A program made the position numbers and the translations under genes. The notes under the pieces were generated by a model. The model saw nothing but the letters and a program-made list of their open reading frames with translations. It had not been told where the DNA came from and ran no database searches. Below, piece by piece: positions 39,431 to 48,892 of a DNA stretch of 64,000 bases (position 1 is its first letter; every line of letters begins with the position of its first letter). Source of the DNA: an uncultured Dorea sp. (GTDB lineage: Bacteria > Bacillota > Clostridia > Lachnospirales > Lachnospiraceae); the NCBI GenBank assembly GCA_910589275.1, contig CAJUTH010000016.1, forward strand, positions 1-64,000, written 5' to 3'.

Positions 39431-41227
39431 ATGAGATATGAGAATACAGCCAGAGGTATATTTCTGGAACGTCCCAACCGGTTTATTGCCTATGTGGAGA
39501 TAGGCGGCAGGAGAGAAAAGGTTCATGTGAAGAATACGGGCAGGTGCAAAGAACTGTTGATACCGGGAGCCGTTGTGTATGTACAGGAGTCTGACCAGCC
39601 GTCTAGAAAGACGAGATGGGATTTGATTACGGTGGAAAAGGAATGCTTGGTTCGGGATGCAGACGGCAGTTTGTCCAAGCAGATCAGGATGGTAAATCTG
39701 GATTCTCAGTCTCCGAATCAGGTGGTTAGGGAATGGCTTGAAGCGGGAAATATGATATCCGGAATTACCAAAATCCAGCCGGAATGCAAGTATGGGGATT
39801 CCCGGTTTGATTTCTATGTAGAAGCGGGAGAACGCCGGATATTCATTGAAGTAAAAGGGGTTAATCTGGAGGAGGACGGGAGGGTACGTTTTCCGGACGC
39901 GCCAAGTGAGCGCGCTGTGAAGCATGTGGAAGAGCTGGTTCATGCTATGGAGGAAGGGTATGAAGCCTATGTGCTCTTTGTGGTACAGATGAAGGACGTG
40001 GATTATTTTACCCCGAATATGGATACGCATCCGAAGTTTGGCGAGATATTAAGAAGGGCGGCGGACAGAGGCGTAAAAATAGCGGCGTATGACTGCAGAG
40101 TGGGGAGTGATTTTATCGAGCTTGCAGAGAAAGTGCCGGCAGCGCTTACAAAGAAAGAGCTTTTGGACGCAGAAAGGCTTCGGGTTCTAAAAAAGCTTCC
40201 GGGACCGATAGTCAGTTGGTTTCGTGCAAATAAAAGAGATCTGCCATGGAGAAAGAATCCGGATCCTTATCGAGTATGGGTGTCTGAGATTATGCTGCAG
40301 CAGACCAGGGTAGAGGCCGTAAAGCCTTACTATGCCAGATTTTTGGAGGCGTTGCCGGATGTGAAGGCGCTGGCACAGGCAGAGGAAGAGGTGCTTCTCA
40401 AACTGTGGGAGGGGCTGGGCTATTATAACCGTGTCCGCAATATGCAGAAGGCGGCCAGACAGATTATGATAGACTACCATGGAAAGTTTCCTGTGGAATA
40501 TGAGGAAATCCGCGGATTAACCGGGATTGGGAATTATACTGCAGGGGCGATCAGTTCTTTTGCCTATGGCATTCCTAAGCCTGCGGTGGACGGGAATGTA
40601 CTGCGGGTAATTTCCCGTATTACCGGCAGCAGCGAAGATATTATGAAGCAGAGTGTGCGAAAGAAAATGGAAGAGCTTCTAGAGCAGGTAATACCGGCGG
40701 ATGCCGCCAGTGATTTTAATCAGGGCTTGATTGAACTGGGCGCTATTGTCTGCGCGCCTAATGGAGTGCCGGACTGCGCAGCGTGTCCGGTAAGGGGATG
40801 GTGCGCCGCGCATGCAGAAGGGCGGGAGACGGAACTTCCTGTGAAAAAAAAGGCTGCGCCTAGAAGAATCGAAAAACGGACGATTGTAATATTCCGGGAC
40901 GGGGAGACCAGGGGGATACGAAGAAGGCCGGATACCGGGCTTTTGGCGGGGTTGTACGAGCTTCCGGGGTTAGAGGGGCATTTGAGCTATGAGGAGGTGC
41001 TGGAATACAGCAAATCTATCGGGCTTGTACCATTAAGGATTCAGCCGTTAGGCGCGGCAAAGCACATTTTCAGCCATGTAGAGTGGCACATGATTGGATA
41101 TCAGATTCGGGTGGATGAGCTGGAAAAATCTTGCAATGCCGATATGATATTTGCCCGCCCACAGGAAATACAAAAACGCTACCCGATACCGGCAGCGTTT
41201 GAGAAATACATTGCTTATATTATTTGA
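39431..41227 (+). CDS. SfsA - MutY fusion protein
   Basis: A 598-residue single frame that joins two proteins usually encoded apart. Residues 1 to about 235 are SfsA (FLERPNRFIAYVEI, HVKNTGRCKELLIPGA, FIEVKGVNLE, RFPDAPSERAVKHVEEL), a nuclease-fold, DNA-binding protein. Residues about 248-598 are the A/G-mismatch adenine glycosylase MutY: LPWRKNPDPYRVWVSEIMLQ with the catalytic Glu, the HhH LTGIGNYTAGAI, AVDGNVLR with the catalytic Asp, 4Fe-4S Cys in VCAPNGVPDCAACPVRGWC (first spacing x7, one more than in E. coli), and a C-terminal NUDIX-like 8-oxoG reader with HIFSHVEW. No Met or ribosome site lies at the junction. AGGAGA precedes the ATG. Confidence 0.92.
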   Translation: MRYENTARGIFLERPNRFIAYVEIGGRREKVHVKNTGRCKELLIPGAVVYVQESDQPSRKTRWDLITVEKECLVRDADGSLSKQIRMVNLDSQSPNQVVREWLEAGNMISGITKIQPECKYGDSRFDFYVEAGERRIFIEVKGVNLEEDGRVRFPDAPSERAVKHVEELVHAMEEGYEAYVLFVVQMKDVDYFTPNMDTHPKFGEILRRAADRGVKIAAYDCRVGSDFIELAEKVPAALTKKELLDAERLRVLKKLPGPIVSWFRANKRDLPWRKNPDPYRVWVSEIMLQQTRVEAVKPYYARFLEALPDVKALAQAEEEVLLKLWEGLGYYNRVRNMQKAARQIMIDYHGKFPVEYEEIRGLTGIGNYTAGAISSFAYGIPKPAVDGNVLRVISRITGSSEDIMKQSVRKKMEELLEQVIPADAASDFNQGLIELGAIVCAPNGVPDCAACPVRGWCAAHAEGRETELPVKKKAAPRRIEKRTIVIFRDGETRGIRRRPDTGLLAGLYELPGLEGHLSYEEVLEYSKSIGLVPLRIQPLGAAKHIFSHVEWHMIGYQIRVDELEKSCNADMIFARPQEIQKRYPIPAAFEKYIAYII

Positions 41228-41229
41228 CG

Positions 41230-41889
41230 TTAAATAACCGGCTGATGCAAAAGCCGATGAGCCCGCCTGCGTTCGCGGACATAGATGAACTGATATAAGA
41301 TGCCGGACAGAACAATGCCGGCGATCACATCTGTCACCGAGTGCTGCTTTAGGAAAACAGTTGACAGGATGATGGACAGGGTGAAAAGTTGTATGCCAAG
41401 ACGTATCTTGGGCCTGTTTTTCAGAGATGCTGTCCGGGTAAGCCCGATGCATAAGCCAATGGAATTAAATACATGCATACTTGGCAGTACGTTAGTAGGC
41501 GTATCAACAGAATATACATAGCGTACTAAATCAGTAAATATATTTTCTCTTGGAAATTCAGCCGGACGGAGATTCAATCCGTTGGGATAAACCGTACAAA
41601 TAATCAGAAATACGGTCATCCCGGCGATTAAAAAGGCCGCCATCCGGAGAAATTCTTTCTTGTCTGTAAAGAACAGGTAGAAAGAACCTGCAGCAATAAA
41701 TAAAAACCATAGCAGGTACGGTATAACAAAATATTCCACAAAAGGAATATAGTCATCTAAAGGCGAATGGATTAGAAAATAACCATTTGTCACATGTTTT
41801 TCCAAATACATAAACCATGGCATATAAATAAGGCCATACAGAAATACGTAAGCATGGTTATACTTTTTAAATAGCTTCTTTATCTCCAT
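41230..41889 (-). CDS. PAP2 family membrane phosphatase
   Basis: A 219-residue membrane protein with about six hydrophobic segments and the PAP2 acid phosphatase signature in reduced form: LPSMHVFNS for the P-S-x-H box and LKQHSVTDVIAG for the H-x3-D box. The extracytoplasmic active site would act on phosphatidic acid or isoprenyl diphosphates; eukaryotic-type IPC synthase-like PAP2 proteins share the PSMH form. The start at 41889 is chosen because AAAGGAAG lies seven nt upstream; the frame extends to 42066 over the divergent gene's leader. Convergent with the SfsA-MutY gene (2 nt gap), divergent from the lipid kinase. Confidence 0.82.
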   Translation of the reverse strand: MEIKKLFKKYNHAYVFLYGLIYMPWFMYLEKHVTNGYFLIHSPLDDYIPFVEYFVIPYLLWFLFIAAGSFYLFFTDKKEFLRMAAFLIAGMTVFLIICTVYPNGLNLRPAEFPRENIFTDLVRYVYSVDTPTNVLPSMHVFNSIGLCIGLTRTASLKNRPKIRLGIQLFTLSIILSTVFLKQHSVTDVIAGIVLSGILYQFIYVRERRRAHRLLHQPVI

Positions 41890-42091
41890 CGTATTACTTC
41901 CTTTCAAGTCCATGTATAATAGTATATTTGGAATCCACCCGATTATAACATGAAAAGGAAAATTCAACAATATAATGGACGTGGAATTAATAAATTCTTT
42001 CGATATTGCAGATATTTCTGAAACAGAGTATAATTTGTATGCATTTGTTACCGAGAATTGTAACATGAAGACACATACGAAGGAGAAAGGT

Positions 42092-43015
42092 ATGTATATT
42101 TTTATTACAAATCCAAACGCCCGCTCCGGCTTGGGAGGAAAGGTATGGAGCGAGGTAGAAAGGATTTTAAAGGATAAGGAGGTTTCTTATCAGGTATATT
42201 TTACCAAATACCAGAGACATGCGTCCCGAATTGTAAGAGAGATTACGTCAGATGGAAAAGAGCATACAATTGTTGTGCTGGGAGGCGACGGGACGGTGAA
42301 TGAGGTGCTGAATGGGATAGAAGAGCTGTCCAAGGTGACACTGGGGTACATTCCGATTGGTTCGAGTAATGATTTTGCCAGATATTTTCATCATCCTTAT
42401 GAGCCGGAGAAGGCCCTTGCAGCGATTCTGACTCCGAAGAAATATGCGATGATCAATGTGGGGCTTCTGACTTACTGGGAAGGAGAACGCAAGAGGAGAT
42501 TTGCGGTCAGCAGCGGACTTGGGTTTGATGCGGGAATCTGCCATTATGCGGTGGTTTCTAAGCTGAAGCTGTTGTTAAACAAACTGCATCTTGGGAAGCT
42601 TACCTATGTGGGGATTGCGCTGGCGCAGATGCTTGCCTTAAAACCTGGCCGGATGACGGTAAGCCTGGATGACGGGGAGCCGGTTTCCTATGAACAGGTC
42701 TATTTTGCGACGGCAATGAACCACCCATATGAGGGGGGAGGTTTTAAATTCTGTCCGAAGGCGGATCCGGGGGACGATGTGATGGATGTGACGGTTATTG
42801 CGGGAATCCCTAAGTTGAAGACGTTGTTTTTGCTGCCTACGGCGTATAAGGGGTGGCATACGGTTTTTCAGGGAGTGTATACCTATACCTGCAGGAAGGC
42901 AGTATTCGAAAGCACAAAACCGCTGCCCGTGCATACGGACGGGGAACCGGTATTTCTTCAGCGAAGAGTGGCTGCAGCTCTGGAGCCGGATAAGGTACGG
43001 CTGATTATTGGATGA
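42092..43015 (+). CDS. Diacylglycerol/lipid kinase (DagK/YegS family)
   Basis: A 307-residue cytosolic lipid kinase with the ATP-binding signature VVLGGDGTVNEVLNGI at about 60-75 and IPIGSSNDFAR. The N-terminus FITNPNARSG is typical. These enzymes phosphorylate diacylglycerol or related lipids, feeding phospholipid or lipoteichoic acid recycling. The start at 42092 has AAGGAG upstream; the frame runs back to 41975 but earlier Met codons lack a site. A GDPD gene 29 nt downstream and a PAP2 gene divergently upstream form a small glycerolipid gene group. Confidence 0.9.
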   Translation: MYIFITNPNARSGLGGKVWSEVERILKDKEVSYQVYFTKYQRHASRIVREITSDGKEHTIVVLGGDGTVNEVLNGIEELSKVTLGYIPIGSSNDFARYFHHPYEPEKALAAILTPKKYAMINVGLLTYWEGERKRRFAVSSGLGFDAGICHYAVVSKLKLLLNKLHLGKLTYVGIALAQMLALKPGRMTVSLDDGEPVSYEQVYFATAMNHPYEGGGFKFCPKADPGDDVMDVTVIAGIPKLKTLFLLPTAYKGWHTVFQGVYTYTCRKAVFESTKPLPVHTDGEPVFLQRRVAAALEPDKVRLIIG

Positions 43016-43044
43016 TAAGTATAACAGGAAAGGATTGGTGAATC

Positions 43045-43872
43045 ATGCCGGTATCAGGCTGTTTTATTTTGACGGCGGCAGTGCTTGCCGGTTTATATTT
43101 GTATGCGGTTTATCCGCGGACAACCCGTATTTCGGACGTTATGCAGTATGATCACGGGATGTTTGCACACAGAGGCTATCACAATAAGGAGAAATTTATT
43201 CCGGAAAATTCTATGGCCGCATTTCAGGCGGCAGTTGCAAGAGGATATGGGATTGAATTGGATGTCCATATTACAAAGGATGGGAAGCTTGCAGTATTTC
43301 ATGACGATACGCTAGAGAGGATGTGCAAGGAACCGGGAGATGTGGAGGCTTATACCATGGCGGAGCTTAAAAGGTTTCATCTGCTGAATACGGCGGAGCG
43401 GATTCCGGAGCTTGGGGAAGTGCTGTCTTATGTGGACGGACGAGTGCCGCTTCTGATTGAACTTAAGATTCCGGGACGGAATACTGCGGTCTGCCAGGCT
43501 TCTTATCAAATGCTCAAGGATTACAGGGGACGTTTTATGGTTCAGTCGTTTAATACGATGGGGCTTTACTGGTACCGGAAGCATGCGCCGGGGATCCTGC
43601 GGGGACAGCTTTCCTGCAATCTGACGAAAAGTGAGGAAAAAGAGCCTTATCTGCTGCGGTTTCTGATTCGGTTTTTGCTTTTGAACCTGCTGGGAAGGCC
43701 GGATTTCATTTCTTATAAGATGAAGGATCTGCCGAATTTCAGCGTATCTGTCTGCAGGAAATTGTTTGGAGTTCCTGTGGCAGTCTGGACGCTGCGCACA
43801 GAGGAAGCGTTACGGCAAGGGCGGAAAGAGTATAATATGTGTATTTTCGAGAGATCCGGCGCAGACTATTAA
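43045..43872 (+). CDS. Glycerophosphodiester phosphodiesterase family protein
   Basis: A 275-residue GDPD-fold protein with an N-terminal membrane segment (residues 5-25) and the domain on the far side of it. HRGYHNKEKFIPENSMAAF holds the first catalytic His and Glu, ELDVHITKDGKLAVFHDD the metal ligands and second His, and LIELKIPG a further Glu. It hydrolyses glycerophosphodiesters to glycerol-3-phosphate and an alcohol. It follows the lipid kinase in what appears to be one operon. The C-terminus is normal. Confidence 0.9.
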   Translation: MPVSGCFILTAAVLAGLYLYAVYPRTTRISDVMQYDHGMFAHRGYHNKEKFIPENSMAAFQAAVARGYGIELDVHITKDGKLAVFHDDTLERMCKEPGDVEAYTMAELKRFHLLNTAERIPELGEVLSYVDGRVPLLIELKIPGRNTAVCQASYQMLKDYRGRFMVQSFNTMGLYWYRKHAPGILRGQLSCNLTKSEEKEPYLLRFLIRFLLLNLLGRPDFISYKMKDLPNFSVSVCRKLFGVPVAVWTLRTEEALRQGRKEYNMCIFERSGADY

Positions 43873-43905
43873 AAAAATACATAAGAGCGAAGAGGGTAAT
43901 TTGAT

Positions 43906-44766
43906 ATGAATCAGCAGAAAAAGAGCTTGCTATTGGTACATATTGCAGTGATGGGATTTGGGCTGTCCGGATTGTTTGGGAAACTGGTGGCGCAGCCCGC
44001 CATTGTGATTTCATGGGGCAGAGTTTTTTGTTCCTCGATATTTTTGTTTGCGCTGTTCAAACTCAGAAAGCAGCCGGTTAAGCTGAGAGACCGGAGAGAT
44101 TTTTTGTTCATGATAGGGGCGGGAGTGATTCTTGCCATCCATTGGACGACTTTTATGCAGTCCATACAGGTATCTACAGTGGCTGTGGGGACGCTGACTT
44201 TCTCAACTTATCCGCTGTTTGTGACTTTTTTAGAGCCTTATATTTATCACGAGAGGTTGAAAAAATCAAGCATAATCTGCGCAGTTATTATGCTGGCGGG
44301 GGTTATGCTCATTGTACCGGAATTTCAGATGGGAAATGCGATGACCAGAGGCGTGATATGGGGAATGGCCGGGAGTCTTAGCTATGGGATTCTGTCGCTG
44401 ATGAACCGCAGTTTTTCGGACCGGTATCCGGGACCGCTGGTATCGCTCTACGAGCAGGGGACGGCGGCGGTGGTACTGCTGCCGGCAGTGTTTTTCCTTC
44501 GTCCGGTATTTACAGGATGGGATATTACGGGACTTATCATACTTGGAGTCGCATTCACAGCGGGAGCACATTCTTTGTTTATAGAAGGATTAAAGCATGT
44601 GAAAGTACAGACGGCGGGTATTATATCCGGACTGGAATCGGTATACGGGATTCTGGCGGCCTTTTTTGTGCTGGGAGAGATTCCGGGACTTCGGGAATTT
44701 GCAGGCGGCGCTGTGATACTGGGGGTTGTATTCTATTCTAGTTATTGCTCACTCCGTTCGCAGTAA
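43906..44766 (+). CDS. EamA/DMT superfamily transporter
   Basis: A 286-residue membrane protein with ten hydrophobic segments in two EamA repeats; the second repeat opens near VIWGMAGSLSYGILSLMNR. Typical end-of-repeat sequence AGIISGLESVYGILAAFFVLGE. Family members export amino acids, nucleosides or other metabolites; the substrate cannot be told. GAGGG precedes the ATG by about 9 nt. It is 33 nt downstream of the GDPD gene, possibly in the same transcript. Confidence 0.88.
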   Translation: MNQQKKSLLLVHIAVMGFGLSGLFGKLVAQPAIVISWGRVFCSSIFLFALFKLRKQPVKLRDRRDFLFMIGAGVILAIHWTTFMQSIQVSTVAVGTLTFSTYPLFVTFLEPYIYHERLKKSSIICAVIMLAGVMLIVPEFQMGNAMTRGVIWGMAGSLSYGILSLMNRSFSDRYPGPLVSLYEQGTAAVVLLPAVFFLRPVFTGWDITGLIILGVAFTAGAHSLFIEGLKHVKVQTAGIISGLESVYGILAAFFVLGEIPGLREFAGGAVILGVVFYSSYCSLRSQ

Positions 44767-44875
44767 CAACACGCAGTAACAGCCGCCGGTTGATTTTGGG
44801 AAATCTGCGTGTTACAATTGATGAGATTATAGCAAAGAAATAAATATAAAAACAATAATAAAAGAAATGGGGTAA

Positions 44876-45400
44876 ATGAAGATGGAGAATCCAATTATTA
44901 CGATTGAAATGGAAAATGGGGACGTTATGAAGGCGGAGCTGTATCCGGACGTAGCGCCGAATACGGTAAATAATTTTATCTCGCTGGTAAAAAAAGGATA
45001 TTACGACAGACTGATTTTTCATCGGGTTATCAGCGGATTTATGATTCAGGGTGGATGCCCGAACGGAAACGGCATGGGAGGACCGGGATATCAGATCAAA
45101 GGCGAGTTTTCACAGAATGGATTTGTGAATGAGCTGCGTCATACGGAGGGCGTACTGTCTATGGCACGGGCGATGCATCCGGATTCTGCAGGCTCTCAGT
45201 TCTTTATTATGCATAAGGATTCTCCGCATCTGGACGGACAGTATGCAGCGTTCGGTATGATTATTGAGGGTATGGATGTGGTAAATAAGATTGCGGCTGT
45301 ACCGACGGATTACAGCGATCGTCCGATGGAGACGCAGATGATGAAGAAAGTTACGGTTGACACTAAAGGAGTGGATTATCCGGAGCCGGAAAAAGAGTAA
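44876..45400 (+). CDS. Peptidyl-prolyl cis-trans isomerase, cyclophilin type
   Basis: A 174-residue cyclophilin that accelerates proline isomerisation. The core has FHRVISGFMIQGG with the catalytic Arg, GPGYQIKGEFS, GVLSMARAMHPDSAGSQFFI, and the SPHLDGQYAAFG segment. No signal peptide, so it is cytosolic. The ATG at 44876 follows GGGG; a second ATG two codons later is possible. It ends 40 nt before ecfA1 but belongs to the inserted region, not to the ECF block. Confidence 0.94.
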   Translation: MKMENPIITIEMENGDVMKAELYPDVAPNTVNNFISLVKKGYYDRLIFHRVISGFMIQGGCPNGNGMGGPGYQIKGEFSQNGFVNELRHTEGVLSMARAMHPDSAGSQFFIMHKDSPHLDGQYAAFGMIIEGMDVVNKIAAVPTDYSDRPMETQMMKKVTVDTKGVDYPEPEKE

Positions 45401-45440
45401 TATCACTAGAAACAAAAAAGATAAGGAGGCTGAAACTATT

Positions 45441-46295
45441 ATGGAAAGGATGGTTCAGACCGAAGATTTGATCTTTGAATATGCAAAAAGAGATGAAGAG
45501 GGCAATGTGATTGGCGCTTACCGAGCCATCGATCAGGTCAATCTGGAGGTGGAGGAAGGGCAGTTCATTGCAATTCTTGGACATAATGGCTCTGGGAAAT
45601 CTACTTTGGCCAAACACATCAATGCGATTTTAGTGCCTACTGAGGGCGCTGTGTGGGTCGGAGGGAGGAACACCAGCGATGCGAGGGAACTGTGGAATGT
45701 GAGACAGTCTGCCGGCATGGTATTTCAGAATCCGGATAATCAGATTATTGGAACAGTTGTAGAAGAAGATGTGGGATTCGGGCCGGAGAATCTGGGAGTT
45801 CCCACAGACGATATTTGGAAACGGGTGGAGGAAAGCTTAAAGGCAGTCGGCATGATTTCTTATAGGCACCATTCGCCAAATAAGCTGTCCGGAGGGCAGA
45901 AGCAGAGAGTTGCTATCGCGGGAGTCATTGCTATGAGGCCGAAATGCATCGTGCTGGATGAGCCGACAGCTATGTTAGACCCCAACGGACGGAAAGAGGT
46001 GCTTCGAACCGTAGAAGAGCTAAGGAAGCGGGAGAAAGTAACAGTCATCTTGATTACCCACTACATGGAAGAGGTTATCGACGCAGACCGCGTTTTTGTT
46101 ATGGATCACGGTCATGTGGTGATGGAGGGGACGCCCAGAGAAATCTTCTCCCAGATGGATATGCTGAAAAGATATCGTCTGGATGTTCCGCAGGTAACGA
46201 TACTTGCAGATGAACTAAGGAAACGCGGACTGGATATTCCAGCCGGGATTTTGAGGAAGGAAGAGCTGGTGGAAGCAATATGTCGATTAAGATAG
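45441..46295 (+). CDS. ecfA1: Energy-coupling factor transporter ATPase EcfA1
   Basis: One of two ABC ATPases that power shared ECF vitamin transporters. The 284-residue protein has Walker A LGHNGSGKST, Q-loop VFQNPDNQIIG, signature LSGGQKQRVAIAGVIAMRP and Walker B CIVLDEPTAMLDP. The start at 45441 follows AAGGAGG by 11 nt; the open frame extends back to 45357 inside the cyclophilin gene. It overlaps ecfA2 by 16 nt. The order ecfA1-ecfA2-ecfT-truA is the one that follows rplQ in many Firmicutes, so its separation from rplQ by 42 kb is notable. Confidence 0.95.
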   Translation: MERMVQTEDLIFEYAKRDEEGNVIGAYRAIDQVNLEVEEGQFIAILGHNGSGKSTLAKHINAILVPTEGAVWVGGRNTSDARELWNVRQSAGMVFQNPDNQIIGTVVEEDVGFGPENLGVPTDDIWKRVEESLKAVGMISYRHHSPNKLSGGQKQRVAIAGVIAMRPKCIVLDEPTAMLDPNGRKEVLRTVEELRKREKVTVILITHYMEEVIDADRVFVMDHGHVVMEGTPREIFSQMDMLKRYRLDVPQVTILADELRKRGLDIPAGILRKEELVEAICRLR

Positions 46296-47131
46296 AACAT
46301 TTAAACTATGTATATAGTCAGGGAACAGCCTATGAAAAACAGGCGCTAAAGGATATCTGTCTGGAGATTCCCCATGGGGAATTTGTAGGGATTATCGGTC
46401 ATACCGGATCGGGTAAGTCCACACTGATACAGCATCTAAACGGCCTGATTAAGGCAACTGACGGAGAACTTTATTATAATGGGGAAAATATATATAGCGG
46501 CAATTACAATATGAAGGAACTCCGGAATCAGGTGGGGCTGGTATTCCAATATCCAGAGCATCAGCTATTTGAAGTGGACGTTCTTTCGGACGTTTGTTTT
46601 GGTCCGAAAAATCAGGGGCTTTCGAAAGAAGAATGCGAGGAGCGCGCAAAGGAGGCGCTGAGGCTTGTTGGACTGAAGGAGAAATATTATAAATTTTCGC
46701 CCTTTGAATTGTCCGGAGGACAAAAGCGCAGGGCCGCGATTGCGGGGGTTCTTGCCATGCGGCCTAAAGTACTGATTTTAGATGAACCAACGGCGGGACT
46801 AGACCCGAAGGGACGGGACGAGATACTGGACCAGATTGCATATCTGCATCGGGAAAGCGATATGACTGTTATTCTGGTCTCCCACAGTATGGAAGATATT
46901 GCAAAATATGCTGACCGGATTGTTGTAATGAATCAGGGGCAGGTAATGTTTAACAGTACGCCGAAGGAAGTTTTTTCCCATTATAGGGAGCTGGAAGAGG
47001 TAGGCCTTGCCGCGCCGCAGGTAACATACATTATGCATGAGCTTGCGGAAAAAGGGTTTGATGTAAATACAGGGGCCACAACGGTAAAAGAGGCGGCGGA
47101 CAGTATTATGGAGGTGCTTGGCAATGATTAG
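46280..47131 (+). CDS. ecfA2: Energy-coupling factor transporter ATPase EcfA2
   Basis: The partner ATPase of EcfA1, 283 residues. Walker A IGHTGSGKST, Q-loop VFQYPEHQLFE, signature LSGGQKRRAAIAGVLAMRP, Walker B VLILDEPTAGLDP. FQYPEHQLF is typical of EcfA2. ATG at 46280 lies inside the end of ecfA1, and its own end overlaps ecfT by 8 nt, so the three subunits are translationally coupled. Confidence 0.95.
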   Translation: MSIKIEHLNYVYSQGTAYEKQALKDICLEIPHGEFVGIIGHTGSGKSTLIQHLNGLIKATDGELYYNGENIYSGNYNMKELRNQVGLVFQYPEHQLFEVDVLSDVCFGPKNQGLSKEECEERAKEALRLVGLKEKYYKFSPFELSGGQKRRAAIAGVLAMRPKVLILDEPTAGLDPKGRDEILDQIAYLHRESDMTVILVSHSMEDIAKYADRIVVMNQGQVMFNSTPKEVFSHYRELEEVGLAAPQVTYIMHELAEKGFDVNTGATTVKEAADSIMEVLGND

Positions 47132-47948
47132 AGATATTACGATCGGGCAGTATTACCCGGCAAAGAGCGTTCTCCACAGGTTGGATCCAAGAGTGAAGCT
47201 GACTGCGACGGTTCTGTATCTGATCTCCCTGTTTTTATTTAAGAATATTTCAGGCTATCTTATCGCAACTGTCTTTCTTGCGGTTATTATCCGTCTGTCA
47301 AAGGTTCCGTTTCCATATATTATGAGAGGCATGAGGCCGGTTATCATGCTTCTTATGATTACGCTTTTGTTTAATCTCTTTTTGATAAAAGAAGGAGCGG
47401 TTATTTTTTCAGCATGGATATTTACGATAACAGAGGGAGGCTTGAGGAATGCAGTCTTGATGGCGGTCCGGCTGATTTATTTGATTACAGGATCGTCGCT
47501 TATGACTTTTACGACGACGCCCAATGAATTGACGGACGGGCTTGAGAGTCTGTTAAAGCCGCTTGGAAGGCTGCATGTACCGGTTCATGAGATTGCGATG
47601 ATGATGTCGATTGCGCTGCGTTTTATCCCCATTCTTCTTGAGGAGACGGATAAGATTATGAAAGCGCAGATAGCCAGAGGAGCGGATCTAGAGAGCGGAA
47701 ATATTTTACAGAAGGCAAAGAGTATGATTCCGATTCTGGTTCCGTTATTTGTATCGGCTTTCCGGCGCGCCAATGATCTTGCGATGGCTATGGAGGCAAG
47801 GTGTTATCGCGGCGGGGAAGGAAGGACCAAGATGAATCCGCTCAAGTATACCGGGCGTGATAAGGCGGCTTATGTAATTGTAATTCTGTATGTGGCGGGC
47901 GTGGTGCTGATTGGAAGGTATGTACCCCTTCATATCTGGATTTTTTAG
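47124..47948 (+). CDS. ecfT: Energy-coupling factor transporter transmembrane protein EcfT
   Basis: The membrane scaffold that links EcfA1/A2 to substrate-binding S components. A 274-residue protein with about five to six membrane helices and the two Ala-Arg-Gly-type coupling motifs: AQIARGADLESG and AMEARCYRGGEGRT. The ATG at 47124 has GGAGG eight nt upstream; a TTG six nt earlier is less likely. truA follows after 12 nt. Confidence 0.94.
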   Translation: MIRDITIGQYYPAKSVLHRLDPRVKLTATVLYLISLFLFKNISGYLIATVFLAVIIRLSKVPFPYIMRGMRPVIMLLMITLLFNLFLIKEGAVIFSAWIFTITEGGLRNAVLMAVRLIYLITGSSLMTFTTTPNELTDGLESLLKPLGRLHVPVHEIAMMMSIALRFIPILLEETDKIMKAQIARGADLESGNILQKAKSMIPILVPLFVSAFRRANDLAMAMEARCYRGGEGRTKMNPLKYTGRDKAAYVIVILYVAGVVLIGRYVPLHIWIF

Positions 47949-47960
47949 AGAGGTATGTAG

Positions 47961-48704
47961 ATGAGGCGGATGAAACTTACGGTTGCGTATGATGGTACGG
48001 ACTATTGTGGATGGCAGGTGCAGCCCAACGGGATTACGGTGGAAGAGGTGTTAAACCGAGAGATCGGAGGGCTTACCGGAGAGGAGATCCGGGTGATTGG
48101 AGCCAGCCGGACGGATTCGGGCGTCCATGCTCTTGGAAATGTGGCTGTGTTTGATACAGAGAGCCGGATTCCGCCGGAGCGCTTTTCCTATGCCCTGAAT
48201 CAGCGGATGCCGGAGGATATCGTAATCGTAAAGTCGGAGGAGGTTCCGTTAGATTGGCACCCAAGGTATCAGGAGGTTATTACAAAGACCTATGAATACC
48301 ATATTTATAATGGGACTGTCCCGAATCCTCTGAAGCGGAGGACGGCGGCCTTTGTTTCCTTTCCGCTGGATGTGGAGCGGATGAGGGAAGGCGCGGATTT
48401 TCTGATGGGAGAGCATGATTTTGCCAGTTTCTGTAATGTGAGGACCAATACTTCGGATACGGTACGGACAATCTACCGGATACAGATTGACCGGGAGAAG
48501 GATGAGATCGTCCTTCGGATTACCGGAAATGGATTCCTGTACAATATGGTAAGGATCATCGCGGGAACCCTGATCCGCGTGGGAAGGGGTTTTTATGAGC
48601 CGGAAAAGGTACGTGAGATCCTTGAGGCCGGAAAGCGCACAGAGGCGGGAGTGACGGCGCCGCCGCAAGGGCTGGTGCTGACAAAGATCCAGTATGGAGA
48701 ATGA
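47961..48704 (+). CDS. truA: tRNA pseudouridine(38-40) synthase
   Basis: Modifies uridines 38-40 in the anticodon stem of many tRNAs. The 247-residue protein has the N-terminal VAYDGTDYCGWQ and the catalytic motif GASRTDSGVHALG with the nucleophilic Asp, plus NTSDTVRTI and GNGFLYNMVRIIAGTL. Length is normal. It is the last gene of the ecf-truA block; in many Firmicutes rplM-rpsI come next, here displaced by about 6 kb. Confidence 0.96.
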   Translation: MRRMKLTVAYDGTDYCGWQVQPNGITVEEVLNREIGGLTGEEIRVIGASRTDSGVHALGNVAVFDTESRIPPERFSYALNQRMPEDIVIVKSEEVPLDWHPRYQEVITKTYEYHIYNGTVPNPLKRRTAAFVSFPLDVERMREGADFLMGEHDFASFCNVRTNTSDTVRTIYRIQIDREKDEIVLRITGNGFLYNMVRIIAGTLIRVGRGFYEPEKVREILEAGKRTEAGVTAPPQGLVLTKIQYGE

Positions 48705-48716
48705 GCGATTTTAGAA

Positions 48717-48743
48717 ACAGTTCTGCTGAAGGCTGAACTGTTA
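48717..48743 (+). terminator. Weak terminator-like stem after truA
   Basis: Stem AACAGTTC / GAACTGTT with an 11-nt loop, followed by ATCGATTTTAG. The T-run is short and displaced. Confidence 0.4.
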
Positions 48744-48892
48744 TCGATTTTAGGTTAATATGCGGATAGACAGGCAGAGAAAATAATGGTATATTAGAAA
48801 ATGGAATAAAAGGAATTTTTGGCACATAACAAAGGAATGAGCCTGTTTGAAGATGTTGTTCACACAGGATGTATATTACAAAGGAGGATGTT

